Below, piece by piece: positions 46,237 through 56,133 of a stretch of DNA of 64,000 nt. Positions within the stretch are counted from its first letter, which is position 1. Each line of letters begins with the position of its first letter. The stretch is from NCBI GenBank assembly GCA_022432975.1, contig CM039510.1:28201201-28265200 (forward strand). Reading direction: 5' to 3'. The notes under the pieces are model-generated. The model did no database searches and had not been told where the DNA came from. It was given only the letters and a program-made list of their open reading frames with translations. The position numbers were made by a program, and so were the translations under genes. This DNA is from Begonia masoniana. Its lineage: Eukaryota > Streptophyta > Magnoliopsida > Cucurbitales > Begoniaceae.

Positions 46237-46739
46237 TCAGTGGTTAAACACACCCTCTGTGATGTTGAAAAAAAGTACTCCTTCAACTTTTGTTTTTCTT
46301 TCTGAAATATGCCTCGAATATCTCTTGCTATTGTTCTTCGAGATGACATAATAAAGTTCGGATTTAGATACAGACAAAATGTCTTAAAACCAATTCCTTC
46401 AACCACTTTCAATGCCATTTCATTGATTATAATTATCTTAGCTAGATATTTTCTAACACCCATCATAGTAAATATTGGTATTGTAGCACTCTTGCCCTCA
46501 ACAGTTTTAAAGGACAAAGTTAGTTGCCTATTGTCCACATTTTATGAATACTTTTTGCATATTTTGATATGCTTTATCATACTTGAAGTCTCTTTCTTCG
46601 TCGGGTGTGCTGCATATATTTGCCCACAATAATTACACTTTGCTTGATCTGTTCCCGGTACCTTACTGAAGTGAAGCCAAGTTATAGACTTAAATTTTTT
46701 CAAATCCACATGCGAACTTTCACTTTCGGAAGGATCCAT
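46237..46739 (-). pseudogene. hAT transposase N-terminal part with BED zinc finger
   Basis: The start at 46737-46739 (MDPSESESS) leads into a BED finger: SITWLHFSKVP, CNYCG, then HIKICKKY. An in-frame TAA at 46542-46544 interrupts it, after which the frame continues VDNRQLTLSF to TSQRVCLTTDT at the LTR5 insertion. BED fingers bind DNA in hAT transposases (family knowledge). It is the 5' part of the gene continued at 44039-44090 and 24943. Confidence 0.85.
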
Positions 46740-47879
46740 CCTACCATAGAGCAAAAGCAAATCGAACAAATAACCCACAACATTAATTAACAACCAACAA
46801 ACATCACATGAATCAGCAGCCAACAAACAACATATGAATCAACAGCCAACAAACAACACATACAAATACAATTAAACAATCATCACATTAATCAACAGAA
46901 TCTTTAATTTGATTTGAATTCACATCGAGGCAAGCCCACAAAGTCACAAATATAAAATTACACAACAAAAACAACCTAAAATTATAAACAGCAAACAAAA
47001 ATCACAATGCTCTCAGTCAACAGTTCCAAAGAGTCTCCCACTAGACCTAATTGTTACTAACACAAAAATTACATAATAAAGAATAAATACACACAGTGAA
47101 GTTCAAGATTGGAGCAGCTGAGCGGCGAGCAGGGAGCAGTGAGCAGGGAACAATTGAGCACCTGAAGCGTCTGCAATTTTTACGTAGAATTAAGATTAAG
47201 TATTTAAGTAGTACACAACTAAATATCACAATTCACAAACATACAGTGAGCACTGAGCCATGAAGAGTAGACGAGTAGGACTAGGAGTGGACACTGGACT
47301 CACTGTGCCTGTGGACAGACTACAGAGCAGCGCCAACTCGAATTGGAGCAGGGAGCACAGAGCAGGGATAAGTCGAAACTCTGAAGCTCGGAAGTCGCAA
47401 CTCAGAAGTTGGAGGTCGGATGTTCGGGAATTCTGAAGCTCGCTCGACAAATCAAAACTCGGGGGTCGGAGTTCAGAGCAGGGGAGACTGAAATCAAGGA
47501 CTGCAACTCGCAGGTTGGGTGTTCAGAGGTCGGGTTCTCAGAGGTCAAGTGTTCGGAGGTCGGGACTCGGGTGTTCGCCTATTAGGGATTTAGGCATGGC
47601 CGTCTGGATTTCAGAATCTGGCGAGTGAACTGAAGACTCATTCAGTTGAAGCCGAAGGTCGAAGTTGAACGAATGGAATTTGGTTTAAGTTTGGTCTTCG
47701 GTCTGGTCCCGGTTCTTTGGGAATTTGGGCTGTGGATCGAGGACCTGACTGACTCTCTTCGGTTCCAGGGACATCAGATCGAGGATCGGACCGTGGTCCA
47801 TCCCCCTAGGACCAAAACTGGACTGAAACCGCCAGTCCGGTCCAGTTCTCGATCTGCGGTCTGGTCCTGCCCACCCCTA
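46740..47879 (-). other. hAT 5' region and subterminal repeats
   Basis: This is the non-coding leader of the transposase gene. At 47100-47580 it is rich in GAGCAGGGAGCA and GGTCGG(A/G)-type motifs. At 47700-47879 the subterminal CCGGTCC/GGACCGGAC motifs mirror the left end. Such subterminal motifs usually bind transposase in hAT elements (family knowledge). Confidence 0.65.
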
Positions 47880-47887
47880 GTTATAAT

Positions 47888-48982
47888 CATATAAAAGATT
47901 CAATTTATTTCAGTTTTCATTAACTTAGAATTATTAGTTAACAAGTTATGTTAATCATTAAAATAATTAAGTTTAATACAATTAAACTAACATTTTATCA
48001 TTTTATTTTTAAAAACAATGAGTTAGTGAAAAAAATACAGTACATGAATTTACATTCATAAATGAGTTTTTACCATTTCAAAAATAGACTTCACAAGCCA
48101 TCAGTGGATTTACAACCATCAAAATTCTTTTTATTGCATTAAAAATAGGTTTCATGAACTATCGGTAAAGCAGGTTTGGAAACATTGTTATGACTATATA
48201 TATATAACAATGTCACAACCGTTTTTCGTAGAAAACCATCAACCATGAAAATAAGGTCACTATGGTACCTTTGCTAGTCGATTGCCTACAAAGTGCGTAA
48301 GAGAAAGAAATGAAACGATCCATAGACCAGTCAGTCATGTAAGAGAAAGAGAATTATTGTTTGAATGTCAATCAATTAACACAATGATCACAACAAGAAA
48401 ACATATTGGTCAGGTTTACAAATTTGGACCCAAAAACATATCATTAATGTCCCAATCCACCGTCGAGCGTAGAAACATAACACTTTCACACAGTAGAAGG
48501 TGTGTAACAAATAAAGGGGCCCAACACAACCCAAACAACTAGAAGTATGTCCAACACGCTGTTGTGCAAAAAGTATACAACGTAAGTTTACGTATCACAA
48601 TCAAGTAGTAAATTAGTGTGGAATAAATTAAATTGGGTATCAAACAAAAATATAAATAAGGATTTGAGAATTAAATAAGAAAATGTGGCTTTGAATTGAT
48701 TTCTCTCACTAAATAATTTCTTTATTACAAAATTTGTAGGGAAGGTTGTAACATTAAGTTAAATGACTTTAAAAATCTTACTTGAATCAAAGCTTGATAT
48801 AGTTATTTGATTAATTCTTTTCATATTTTCTTGCAGACTTCTGAAAAATATATATTACTTAGAATTTCAATGAAATATCATTCTAAATAGTCACAAGAAT
48901 TTAAGCAATCGATATGAAAATGCTTAGAATTAACACATGCCACTTGAGTTAATCATTCATGCAATTTAATACACGTCCAAAT
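47888..48982. other. Host flank between hAT and LTR6; no gene recognised
   Basis: AT-rich DNA with a TATATATATA run near 48197. I see no coding exon, RNA gene or terminal repeats. Confidence 0.45.
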
Positions 48983-51900
48983 TGTAACGCCCCCAAACCC
49001 GCCCTGGGCTCGGTGCGCTACTTTGCTAAGCTATCCCGCGTTAAAATAACATTCGTGAACCCTAAGACATAAAAAAAACGGACACCGCGAAATTTAACTC
49101 TAAGTCTCCCAAAATTTTGACAAAGTAACGCCTGAAAATGGCGCCTCCAAAATGCTAAGTACCTGCACACAAACCAATTCTCAACCAGATCCAGAATATT
49201 CTTACTCAACTAATCACTCAATTATCCAACATACGAAATCTCCAAATGATAGTAAAAGGGGAAACTATAATACTAACATCCCTAAATGAAGAAAATTCAC
49301 AATATAGGGGGACACATCACCCTTATCTATGACTATATACAACAAATGCCAAAAGCTATACAATAACTTTAAAAACATCAACAGACATTTACAATAAACT
49401 ACCAAAAATACAAAGTCCCACATCTTCCCCGAAGACCATGGTCGAGACGCCCCGACAACTGCCCGCACCGGCATGCCTCGTACATCACTAACTGCGTCCC
49501 AATCTTAGCTTTCCTTAAGGCCCTCACCTGTATTCCAGTCGACACCTACACCACGGAACACAAAACGTAAGCCTAATGCTTAGTAAGTAGGGAATAATGC
49601 ATACGAAAACACAATGCACACGGCACAAACAACCCTCACACACAACCCTAATACATGCGGTTTCTAACTCTCGGTTGTGTTCAACTCATTCTTGTTTCAT
49701 TACTCAACACTCTCACTTGTGCGTCAAGCGGATACCTATCCTAACAGGATGGTCACGCGTTGACCACTCAGAGCCAGATCCGAGGCACACATCGTGTTCA
49801 CACACGGGACGGCCATACATGATCTTCTCCCACGTCGATCAATGAACCTCGTTCATTATCAACTCACTGAGAGACACCTCCCGAACTGTCATACTTTCAG
49901 ACACTAATTCGCGATGAGGTGACTCACACAAACACCTCCCGAACTGTCATACTTTCAGACACGAATTTGCGACGAGGTGACTCACACAAACACCTCCCGA
50001 AACTGTCATACTTTCAGACACTAATTCGCGACGAGGTGACTCACACAAACACCTCCCGAAACTGTCATACTTTCAGACACTAATTCGCGACGAGGTGACT
50101 CACACAAACACCTCCCGAACTGTCATACTTTCAGACACTAATTCGCGACGAGGTGACTCACACAAACACCTCCCGAACTGTCATACTTTCAGACACTAAT
50201 TCGCGACGAGGTGACTCACACAAACACCTCCCGAACTGTCATACTTTCAGACACTAATTCGCGACGAGGTGACTCACACAAACACCTCCCGAACTGTCAT
50301 ACTTTCAGACACTAATTCGCGACGAGGTGACTCACACAAACACCTCCCGAACTGTCATACTTTCAGACACTAATTCGCGACGAGGTGACTCACACAAACA
50401 CCTCCCGAACTGTCATACTTTCAGACACTAATTCGCGACGAGGTGACTCACACAAACACCTCCCGAACTGTCATACTTTCAGACACTAATTCGCGACGAG
50501 GTGACTCACACAAACACCTCCCGAACTGTCATACTTTCAGACACTAATTCGCGACGAGGTGACTCACACAAACACCTCCCGAACTGTCATACTTTCAGAC
50601 ACTAATTCGCGACGAGGTGACTCACACAAACACCTCCCGAACTGTCATACTTTCAGACACTAATTCGCGACGAGGTGACTCACACAAACACCTCCCGAAC
50701 TGTCATACTTTCAGACACTAATTCGCGACGAGGTGACTCACACAAACACCTCCCGAACTGTCATACTTTCAGACACTAATTCGCGACGAGGTGACTCACA
50801 CAAACACCTCCCGAACTGTCATACTTTCAGACACTAATTCGCGACGAGGTGACTCACACAAACACCTCCCGAACTGTCATACTTTCAGACACTAATTCGC
50901 GACGAGGTGACTCACACAAACACCTCCCGAACTGTCATACTTTCAGACACTAATTCGCGACGAGGTGACTCACACAAACACCTCCCGAACTGTCATACTT
51001 TCAGACACGAATTTGCGACGAGGTGACTCACACAAACACCTCCCGAACTGTCATACTTTCAGACACTAATTCGCGACGAGGTGACTCACACAAACACCTC
51101 CCGAAACTGTCATACTTTCAGACACTAATTCGCGACGAGGTGACTCACACAAACACATTGCCTCACATATCTTTACAGTTCACTTTCACAATTTGCAAAC
51201 GATGCTCAAAACACGTATTTTGTAGTTTGAAAACCATGATGCATGTCACATACGATGCACAACACAAGACAAAACAAAACAATCAAACAAACAATTCTCT
51301 ACCGTTCCATGGTGTAGGCCCGAAGGCAAAACCACACACATCCACTACTTATCTGATTGCTCGGCTTCCACTTGCTCACTTCCACCGGTAAATTCACTCG
51401 TTCGACGACCTAAAAATATAAAACTTAGCTTGATAAGTCACTAATAAATTCTAAGAAATTATTAAACCTAAAACTAACCAATACTTAAAGCACATTTCAC
51501 ACTAAAGCACTTAAACCCGGTTTTTGCACAATTTTGACCGTCGAACTTCAAACGGTCATAACTCCCTCGTTTTTCAACGGATTTCGACGTGCCACCCCAA
51601 TTCGGAAACCTCTACACGTCTACTATCCATTGAAATGCTTAAATTAACCAAACAAAACACTTAGCCAATCCGAAAATGCACCAACAGATTCGGCGCCCAT
51701 TTTGCATAAAACCCGGTTTTGTGGAACACTTCACCAATCTTCAACCTAAACACTTAATTAGCCTAAACTAACATATCTAACAATTAAACCATGAAATTTG
51801 GGAAGAAATCCCAATTTCGAACCCCAAAATTCGGACTCCTCCAACTAGGGTTTTCAAACCCTTATCAAAACCACTTAAAACACCCTAAAAACACTCCTAA

Positions 51901-52537
51901 GCTTCATCCAACCATACACAAACCAAAACCTAACAAATTTTACCTTGGATTGCCTTGAGAAAATGAAGAACAAGGGAGGGGAATCGTCGGCTATGGAGGA
52001 AAAGGGAGAGAGAGCGATGGAGGAGAAGAAGATGAATGAAAAAAACCCATTTTTCTCTTTTTAATTCATTCATTTAATTAACCTTTGTAAAATTACACTT
52101 TTAGCCCTCCTTTATTATGTCTTCCAATGCCAAAACCACCACCAATTTACCACATTCAACTCATTTTTTACCTGATTCCTATTGGTGTAAGAATTTGACT
52201 TTTCAAACACCCATTTCAACCAATTACAAGAGTTTGAATTGTCAAACTCTCTCCCTCACTTTCTCTCTTTAAATCCAACGCCAAAACTAACCTTAAATCA
52301 CCATTAAATCACCATTATTTTATTAATAAAAATTTTTTCTAAATGTTTGATTGGTTTATGCATTTGACTTTTCCAAGGTTTGAATTTTCAAACCTATCCT
52401 TATTTGATTTGTCAACTTTATTCTTCTTCCTTTGAATCATTTCTAAACCTTTCATTCACCTTTCATTCCTAACATTTACCCTTTAATTGTTTAATCTAAG
52501 GCCTATACGCATTATAAAAAAATTTCTGGGTGTTACA
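48983..52537 (-). mobile_element. Solo LTR (LTR6) with a large internal tandem array
   Basis: Left terminus TGTAACGCCCCC, right terminus TGGGTGTTACA; 3,555 bp. Perfect 5-bp duplication CAAAT (48978-48982 and 52538-52542). Its first 600 bp (minus 3' end) match LTR4 and LTR7 (GAGGCGCCATTTTC, CACCGAGCCC). The candidate intron runs from about 51350 (CAG|ATAAGT, so the donor G is mutated to A) to about 49545 (GGTGTAG|GTGT). Confidence 0.9.
49873..51155 (-). repeat. 22-copy 58-59 bp tandem array in LTR6
   Basis: Each unit begins CACCTCCCGAACTGTCAT and ends CGCGACGAGGTGACTCACAC. The unit's outer CACCTC and GAGGTG are inverted repeats. I count 22 copies. Units 5 to 19 look identical. Variants ACGAATTTGCG and CCCGAAACTG occur only in units 2-4 and 20-22. 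The array lies inside the candidate intron. Confidence 0.95.
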
Positions 52538-52542
52538 CAAAT

Positions 52543-53227
52543 ACTATAATAGGACATATAAAATAGAATCCTAGTCTTTATTCATATAACATTCATTGAA
52601 TAAAATAATCAACGAACACATATTGAATTATTTAACTAAACATTGCAACATTCCATAAGAAATTATCTAGTTTGGTACTTTCTCATCTTAGCCACTTGAG
52701 AGATTAGTTCATAGAAGAAAATGAAGAAGAAATCATCATATAAAAAAATAAAAAAAAATCTTCTCTGCGATGCGATGCGATGCTGCACTAATGCTGTAGC
52801 AATGAGGTCTGGTATCAGCCTTCCTATAAAGAATCTGTTCCTCTTCTCTCGTGCATCCCTTTTCTCTCTCTTTTTGTCCACCTTTTAAAACCTTCCAAAT
52901 CTTCCCTCCTTCACGTCAGATCCAATTTTTAAATTTTAAATTTCAATACTTCTTTTGACAACATTATCTCTTTTTTTAAGATTTTTTTTCTCTCTCATAT
53001 CCAAAATCTTCTTCTCTATACAATTGTGAACCCTCTTTATTCTGTTAAGAATCGCCAATTTCCAACTCAACTTTAGCATCAATATACAATAATTACTAAT
53101 TAGTAATAAATCCTCATAAAAGAGAAGGAGTAATAATTAAATTAATAAAAGTTGAGGCTGTGTTTGATATTATAACATTCCCTAGCAAAGTATACATTTT
53201 TATTTGATTCATCATTGATTTTTAACG
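52543..53227. other. AT-rich host flank; no gene recognised
   Basis: It contains a small GCGAT triplication near 52768 and otherwise A/T-rich sequence between LTR6 and the pararetroviral block. I see no gene here. Confidence 0.4.
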
Positions 53228-53385
53228 AAGCGAGGGAAGAAGAAGTATAAGCAAATACTTACTTGTTTATTCACAGTAGTTGTATCATACAAAGAGGGAG
53301 AGAGAGAGCAATCAGAGCTAGAGTTTTTACAAAGAGAGAAGGCAAAACTCTAAAAAACTTGAGAAAAGAAATGCAAACTAGCTCC

Positions 53386-53393
53386 CTTATATA
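53386..53393 (-). promoter_or_regulatory. TATA box of pararetroviral promoter, copy 1
   Basis: Minus-strand TCTATATAAGGGAGC resembles the TATA region of caulimovirid full-length-transcript promoters. About 115 bp downstream lies AATAAA, giving a short R region. Activity in the host is unknown. Confidence 0.65.
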
Positions 53394-53567
53394 GAAACGG
53401 GAAGGGGGGAAGCGAGGGAAGAAGAAGTATAAGCAAATACTTACTTGTTTATTCACAGTAGTTGTATCATACAAAGAGGGAGAGAGAGAGCAATCAGAGC
53501 TAGAGTTTTTACAAAGAGAGAAGGCAAAACTCTAAAAAACTTGAGAAAAGAAATGCAAACTAGCTCC

Positions 53568-53575
53568 CTTATATA
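53568..53575 (-). promoter_or_regulatory. TATA box of pararetroviral promoter, copy 2
   Basis: Exact second copy of the TATATAAGG motif, 182 bp from the first, lying just after the last viral frame. Confidence 0.65.
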
Positions 53576-53725
53576 GAAACGGGAGTTACAAGCGACAAAC
53601 TAGTAAAGGTAGATTCCCACATAGTGTATGGTGGGACCTAGCCTAATTACAAGACAAAAGTAAAAGCAAATAGTACTCCCATAGTGGAGTACGGAGATTC
53701 CTTCATAATGGAGTGGTAGGGACCA

Positions 53726-54184
53726 CTACTTAACTTTATCAAAATCTTTATACTTCTGCCATAAGATCTTGCTGTCTTCACGAATCATATCTACATAATC
53801 TGAACGATCACCATTAAAAGGTTGATTCCTCTTAGCTTCAGCTTCATTAAATAAGTGACATAAAAACTGAGTTCTTTCTTTCATTTGTGCAACCCTTTGT
53901 TGCATATGACTAATATAGTTTCCAAAATTCATAGCTCTAATATGTAGAGGTAACCAAAGAGCTGGATTATGAACTGGTCTCCGATTTCTTTTAGAAATAA
54001 GAAAAGTTCTATTTCTTCGATAATATCGTCCGAAATTTCTATCAATATTTCTTGGATACCACCCAATATTCCAAGGAGCCACATTATAAGGATTCATTAA
54101 CGGAATATGATGACGAATTCTATCTTCAAAAACTTGTTCTTCAAATAGTTCTTCGATATGACGTTCAATAAGTTCAAAGTTCAT
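53726..54184 (-). CDS. Endogenous pararetrovirus ORF of unknown function (152 aa)
   Basis: Start at 54184 overlaps the stop of the preceding frame as ATGA. The product is rich in Arg, Asn, Trp and Tyr, with a basic middle (about residues 45-75) and charged helical ends. I recognise no domain. It is the last gene before the terminal repeat and is fully open. Its position suggests a small accessory protein, but no function can be stated. Confidence 0.6.
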   Translation of the reverse strand: MNFELIERHIEELFEEQVFEDRIRHHIPLMNPYNVAPWNIGWYPRNIDRNFGRYYRRNRTFLISKRNRRPVHNPALWLPLHIRAMNFGNYISHMQQRVAQMKERTQFLCHLFNEAEAKRNQPFNGDRSDYVDMIREDSKILWQKYKDFDKVK

Positions 54185-55494
54185 AAAGTCTTCTTTTTTC
54201 CTTTAGTTTTAAGCTTTTTCTGTTCCTCAACAAAAGCTTCCCAAAGATCTTTAGTAGTATAATCAATATTTAAATCAGTAATATCTTCATTAGGATCTTG
54301 AGAGTCATCTGCTAATATCTGAAAAGATCCTGAACCTGGAGTAGAAATATGATCAGATATATGATCTTCATCTTCATCAGTCATATTCAAATCTTCAACA
54401 GATCCTAATTGATCTTTCATCATAGCAAATAATTTCAACTCTTTTTCTTTTTTACTCATATGAGGATATTTCTTTTGAATATTTTCATACATTTTTCTCA
54501 TATAATTGTCATCCATATTTTCATCTTTATCCGTAATAGGACTTCTCACTTTTTCTTTATAAGTGCTAATAGCAGCTTTGATTCTTTCAATACAGGCTTC
54601 AGTTTCATATCTAGCCCACCATTTAACATAAAAATTTCTTTGAACTTCATACAGACCAATAGGGTCTTGATCAATTTCCAAATTCCATTGCCATATCCAA
54701 TTAATTTGGAATTCAGTACAGAACCATAATAGGTCTTGTTCTTTAATAATAGTTTTCCTGATAGATAACTCAGGATGATATTTCAACCATAGAGGAAATA
54801 ACTCTTGAATAATTTGAGGAAATAGAGATAACTCAGGAGAGTGCTCTATCCACCAAACATAAAACCAAGGCGGAAATTTATCTTCTGATTTCATAATCTC
54901 AGGATTGATAGTAAAGAACCATGAATGGGTTCTTGTAGGATTTTGATAATAAAAAGCATTCTCCCAAGCTTTCACATAATCCCAATAATTATATTTCTGA
55001 TCATTTTTCAGGCTTCTAATAGCAAATACATTTAAGCCCCATTCTTGAGGATGGATAATCCTGATAATATAACACTTTGAATGTGTAATAGGTGACTTTC
55101 TATATTCACTCAAATAATGGTGGACAATCTGAATAGATTGAGTTTCTAACAGAATATGTTCATAATAGAGGCGATTTTTACCCTCTGTTGTCAAATAGTT
55201 GTGAGAGCCCAAATATCGCTCTTTAATATACCAAGCATCCTTATTATGTAATAATAATTCTCTTTCATAAAAAGGAAATATAACTTCCACGCAACTCTTT
55301 TTAAAATAAGTGACAGACTCCAAAACTTCTTTAGCAGTTTTGGGAGTCAGTGTAGCAATACTAGTGCTAGCAACTCCACCAGCACTACCAATAATAGGAA
55401 AGTGATAATCGTATAAATATCTGCCACTGCCACGGCCACGGCCACGGCCTCTACCCCTACCCCTAAAGGGGTTATCCATACTGAGAAAATGCAC
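54181..55494 (-). CDS. Endogenous pararetrovirus ORF of unknown function (437 aa)
   Basis: Open from 55494, with a second Met at 55479 directly before a run of RG dipeptides (residues about 8-25). The centre is strikingly rich in Trp and Tyr (about residues 170-290), and the C-terminus is acidic and ends KKKTL. It lies in the place after pol where some caulimovirids encode their translation transactivator, but I see no transactivator motif and do not claim it. The frame is intact, unlike the polymerase upstream. Confidence 0.6.
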   Translation of the reverse strand: MHFLSMDNPFRGRGRGRGRGRGSGRYLYDYHFPIIGSAGGVASTSIATLTPKTAKEVLESVTYFKKSCVEVIFPFYERELLLHNKDAWYIKERYLGSHNYLTTEGKNRLYYEHILLETQSIQIVHHYLSEYRKSPITHSKCYIIRIIHPQEWGLNVFAIRSLKNDQKYNYWDYVKAWENAFYYQNPTRTHSWFFTINPEIMKSEDKFPPWFYVWWIEHSPELSLFPQIIQELFPLWLKYHPELSIRKTIIKEQDLLWFCTEFQINWIWQWNLEIDQDPIGLYEVQRNFYVKWWARYETEACIERIKAAISTYKEKVRSPITDKDENMDDNYMRKMYENIQKKYPHMSKKEKELKLFAMMKDQLGSVEDLNMTDEDEDHISDHISTPGSGSFQILADDSQDPNEDITDLNIDYTTKDLWEAFVEEQKKLKTKGKKKTL

Positions 55495-55655
55495 GGATTA
55501 GTATAGAGAGAGTGACCGTCTCCCTTAATATACTCAATAGAGAAAGTATAAACAGGTAATTCTGCTAGCCATTTATCAAATATGGAGTTTATAATTGGAA
55601 AAATAAAATAATGATATGTCGGAGAGCAAATTATCTTATTGGCTGATAATAGCAT
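55495..55655 (-). pseudogene. Residual polymerase end (RNaseH-tail-like) after a large deletion
   Basis: A short frame contains KWLAELPVYTFSIEYIKG, which resembles the last strand and helix of a retroviral-type RNaseH. The protease, reverse transcriptase and most of RNaseH that should precede it are absent. So about 1.5-2 kb were lost between about 55640 and 55600 (size inferred from family layout). Confidence 0.5.
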
Positions 55656-56133
55656 TAAATTCTGTTTCGGTTAGGAAATCAAAATCTGTTTGCATATCTA
55701 GTGAAGGGTTTTCTAATTGTAACCCTTGAGTGCTTGATGAGGGTATAGGTTTTTCAATATCTTTGAGAAGAAGATTTTCTTCTAATTCAGAGAAGACCCA
55801 ATGAACTTGTTCGTTTTCCAAAATATTATCGCTTAATTTTGTGCGATGCTCTTTGTTAGATGTGGTTTCTAAACCTTGGCTTTTTAATTGTTTATCAAAG
55901 CCTTCGATAAGTCTTTCTAAGGTTTTAATAGACTTAATTCTATTGGCACTTAACTCAAAGTGAGTTTGAATTAGACTTTTAACCAACCTAAAGGTTTGTG
56001 CTAATTCTTTAGCATTATAGGAAAGATCTTTTCCTGGTATATCCTTGTGCTTTATTGAATAAAATTTATTCATAATCCTTTTGGCTCTAGACTTAGGATA
56101 AGAGCCTCGTTTATACTTCGGAGAGGTCTTCAT
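55636..56133 (-). pseudogene. N-terminal stub of the pararetroviral polymerase frame
   Basis: The probable start at 56131-56133 (MKTSPKYKRG) overlaps the end of the coat-protein frame by 23 bp. The stub is basic at first, then acidic, about 165 residues, and stops just before the residual RNaseH tail. No protease or RT motif remains. The assignment rests on position. Confidence 0.5.

Larger units (their letters stand above)
22800..47879 (-). mobile_element. hAT-superfamily transposon, 25 kb, disrupted by nested insertions
   Basis: The left end reads TAGGGGTGGGCA and the right end is its exact reverse complement TGCCCACCCCTA. Both are flanked by the 8-bp duplication GTTATAAT (22792-22799 and 47880-47887). 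A 12-bp inverted repeat and an 8-bp duplication are diagnostic of hAT. GC-rich subterminal DNA with CCGGTC/GACCG motifs lies inside each end. On the minus strand the transposase runs from a BED zinc finger (46739) to the hATC dimerisation domain (about 23640), but it is split by two retroelement insertions. Without the insertions and the tandem duplication the element would be about 3.8 kb. It cannot encode an active transposase. Confidence 0.9.
53228..53591 (-). repeat. 182-bp terminal (R/promoter) repeat, two tandem copies
   Basis: AAGCGAGGGAAGAAGAAGTA starts at 53228 and again at 53410; the two copies are nearly identical. A third, partial copy lies at 59755-59909 next to the primer site, as expected for a pararetroviral terminal repeat. 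Each contains a TATA box and an AATAAA polyadenylation signal (minus strand; plus-strand TTTATT at 53266-53271). Confidence 0.85.

Noticed and set aside
47226..47450. A 74-codon Ser/Leu-rich frame near the hAT right end
   Set aside because: It lies in the repetitive GAGCAGGGAGCA leader region and shows no domain.
49873..51155. Regular repeats that could be taken for a CRISPR array
   Set aside because: Units are head-to-tail copies without unique spacers, in a plant nuclear LTR.
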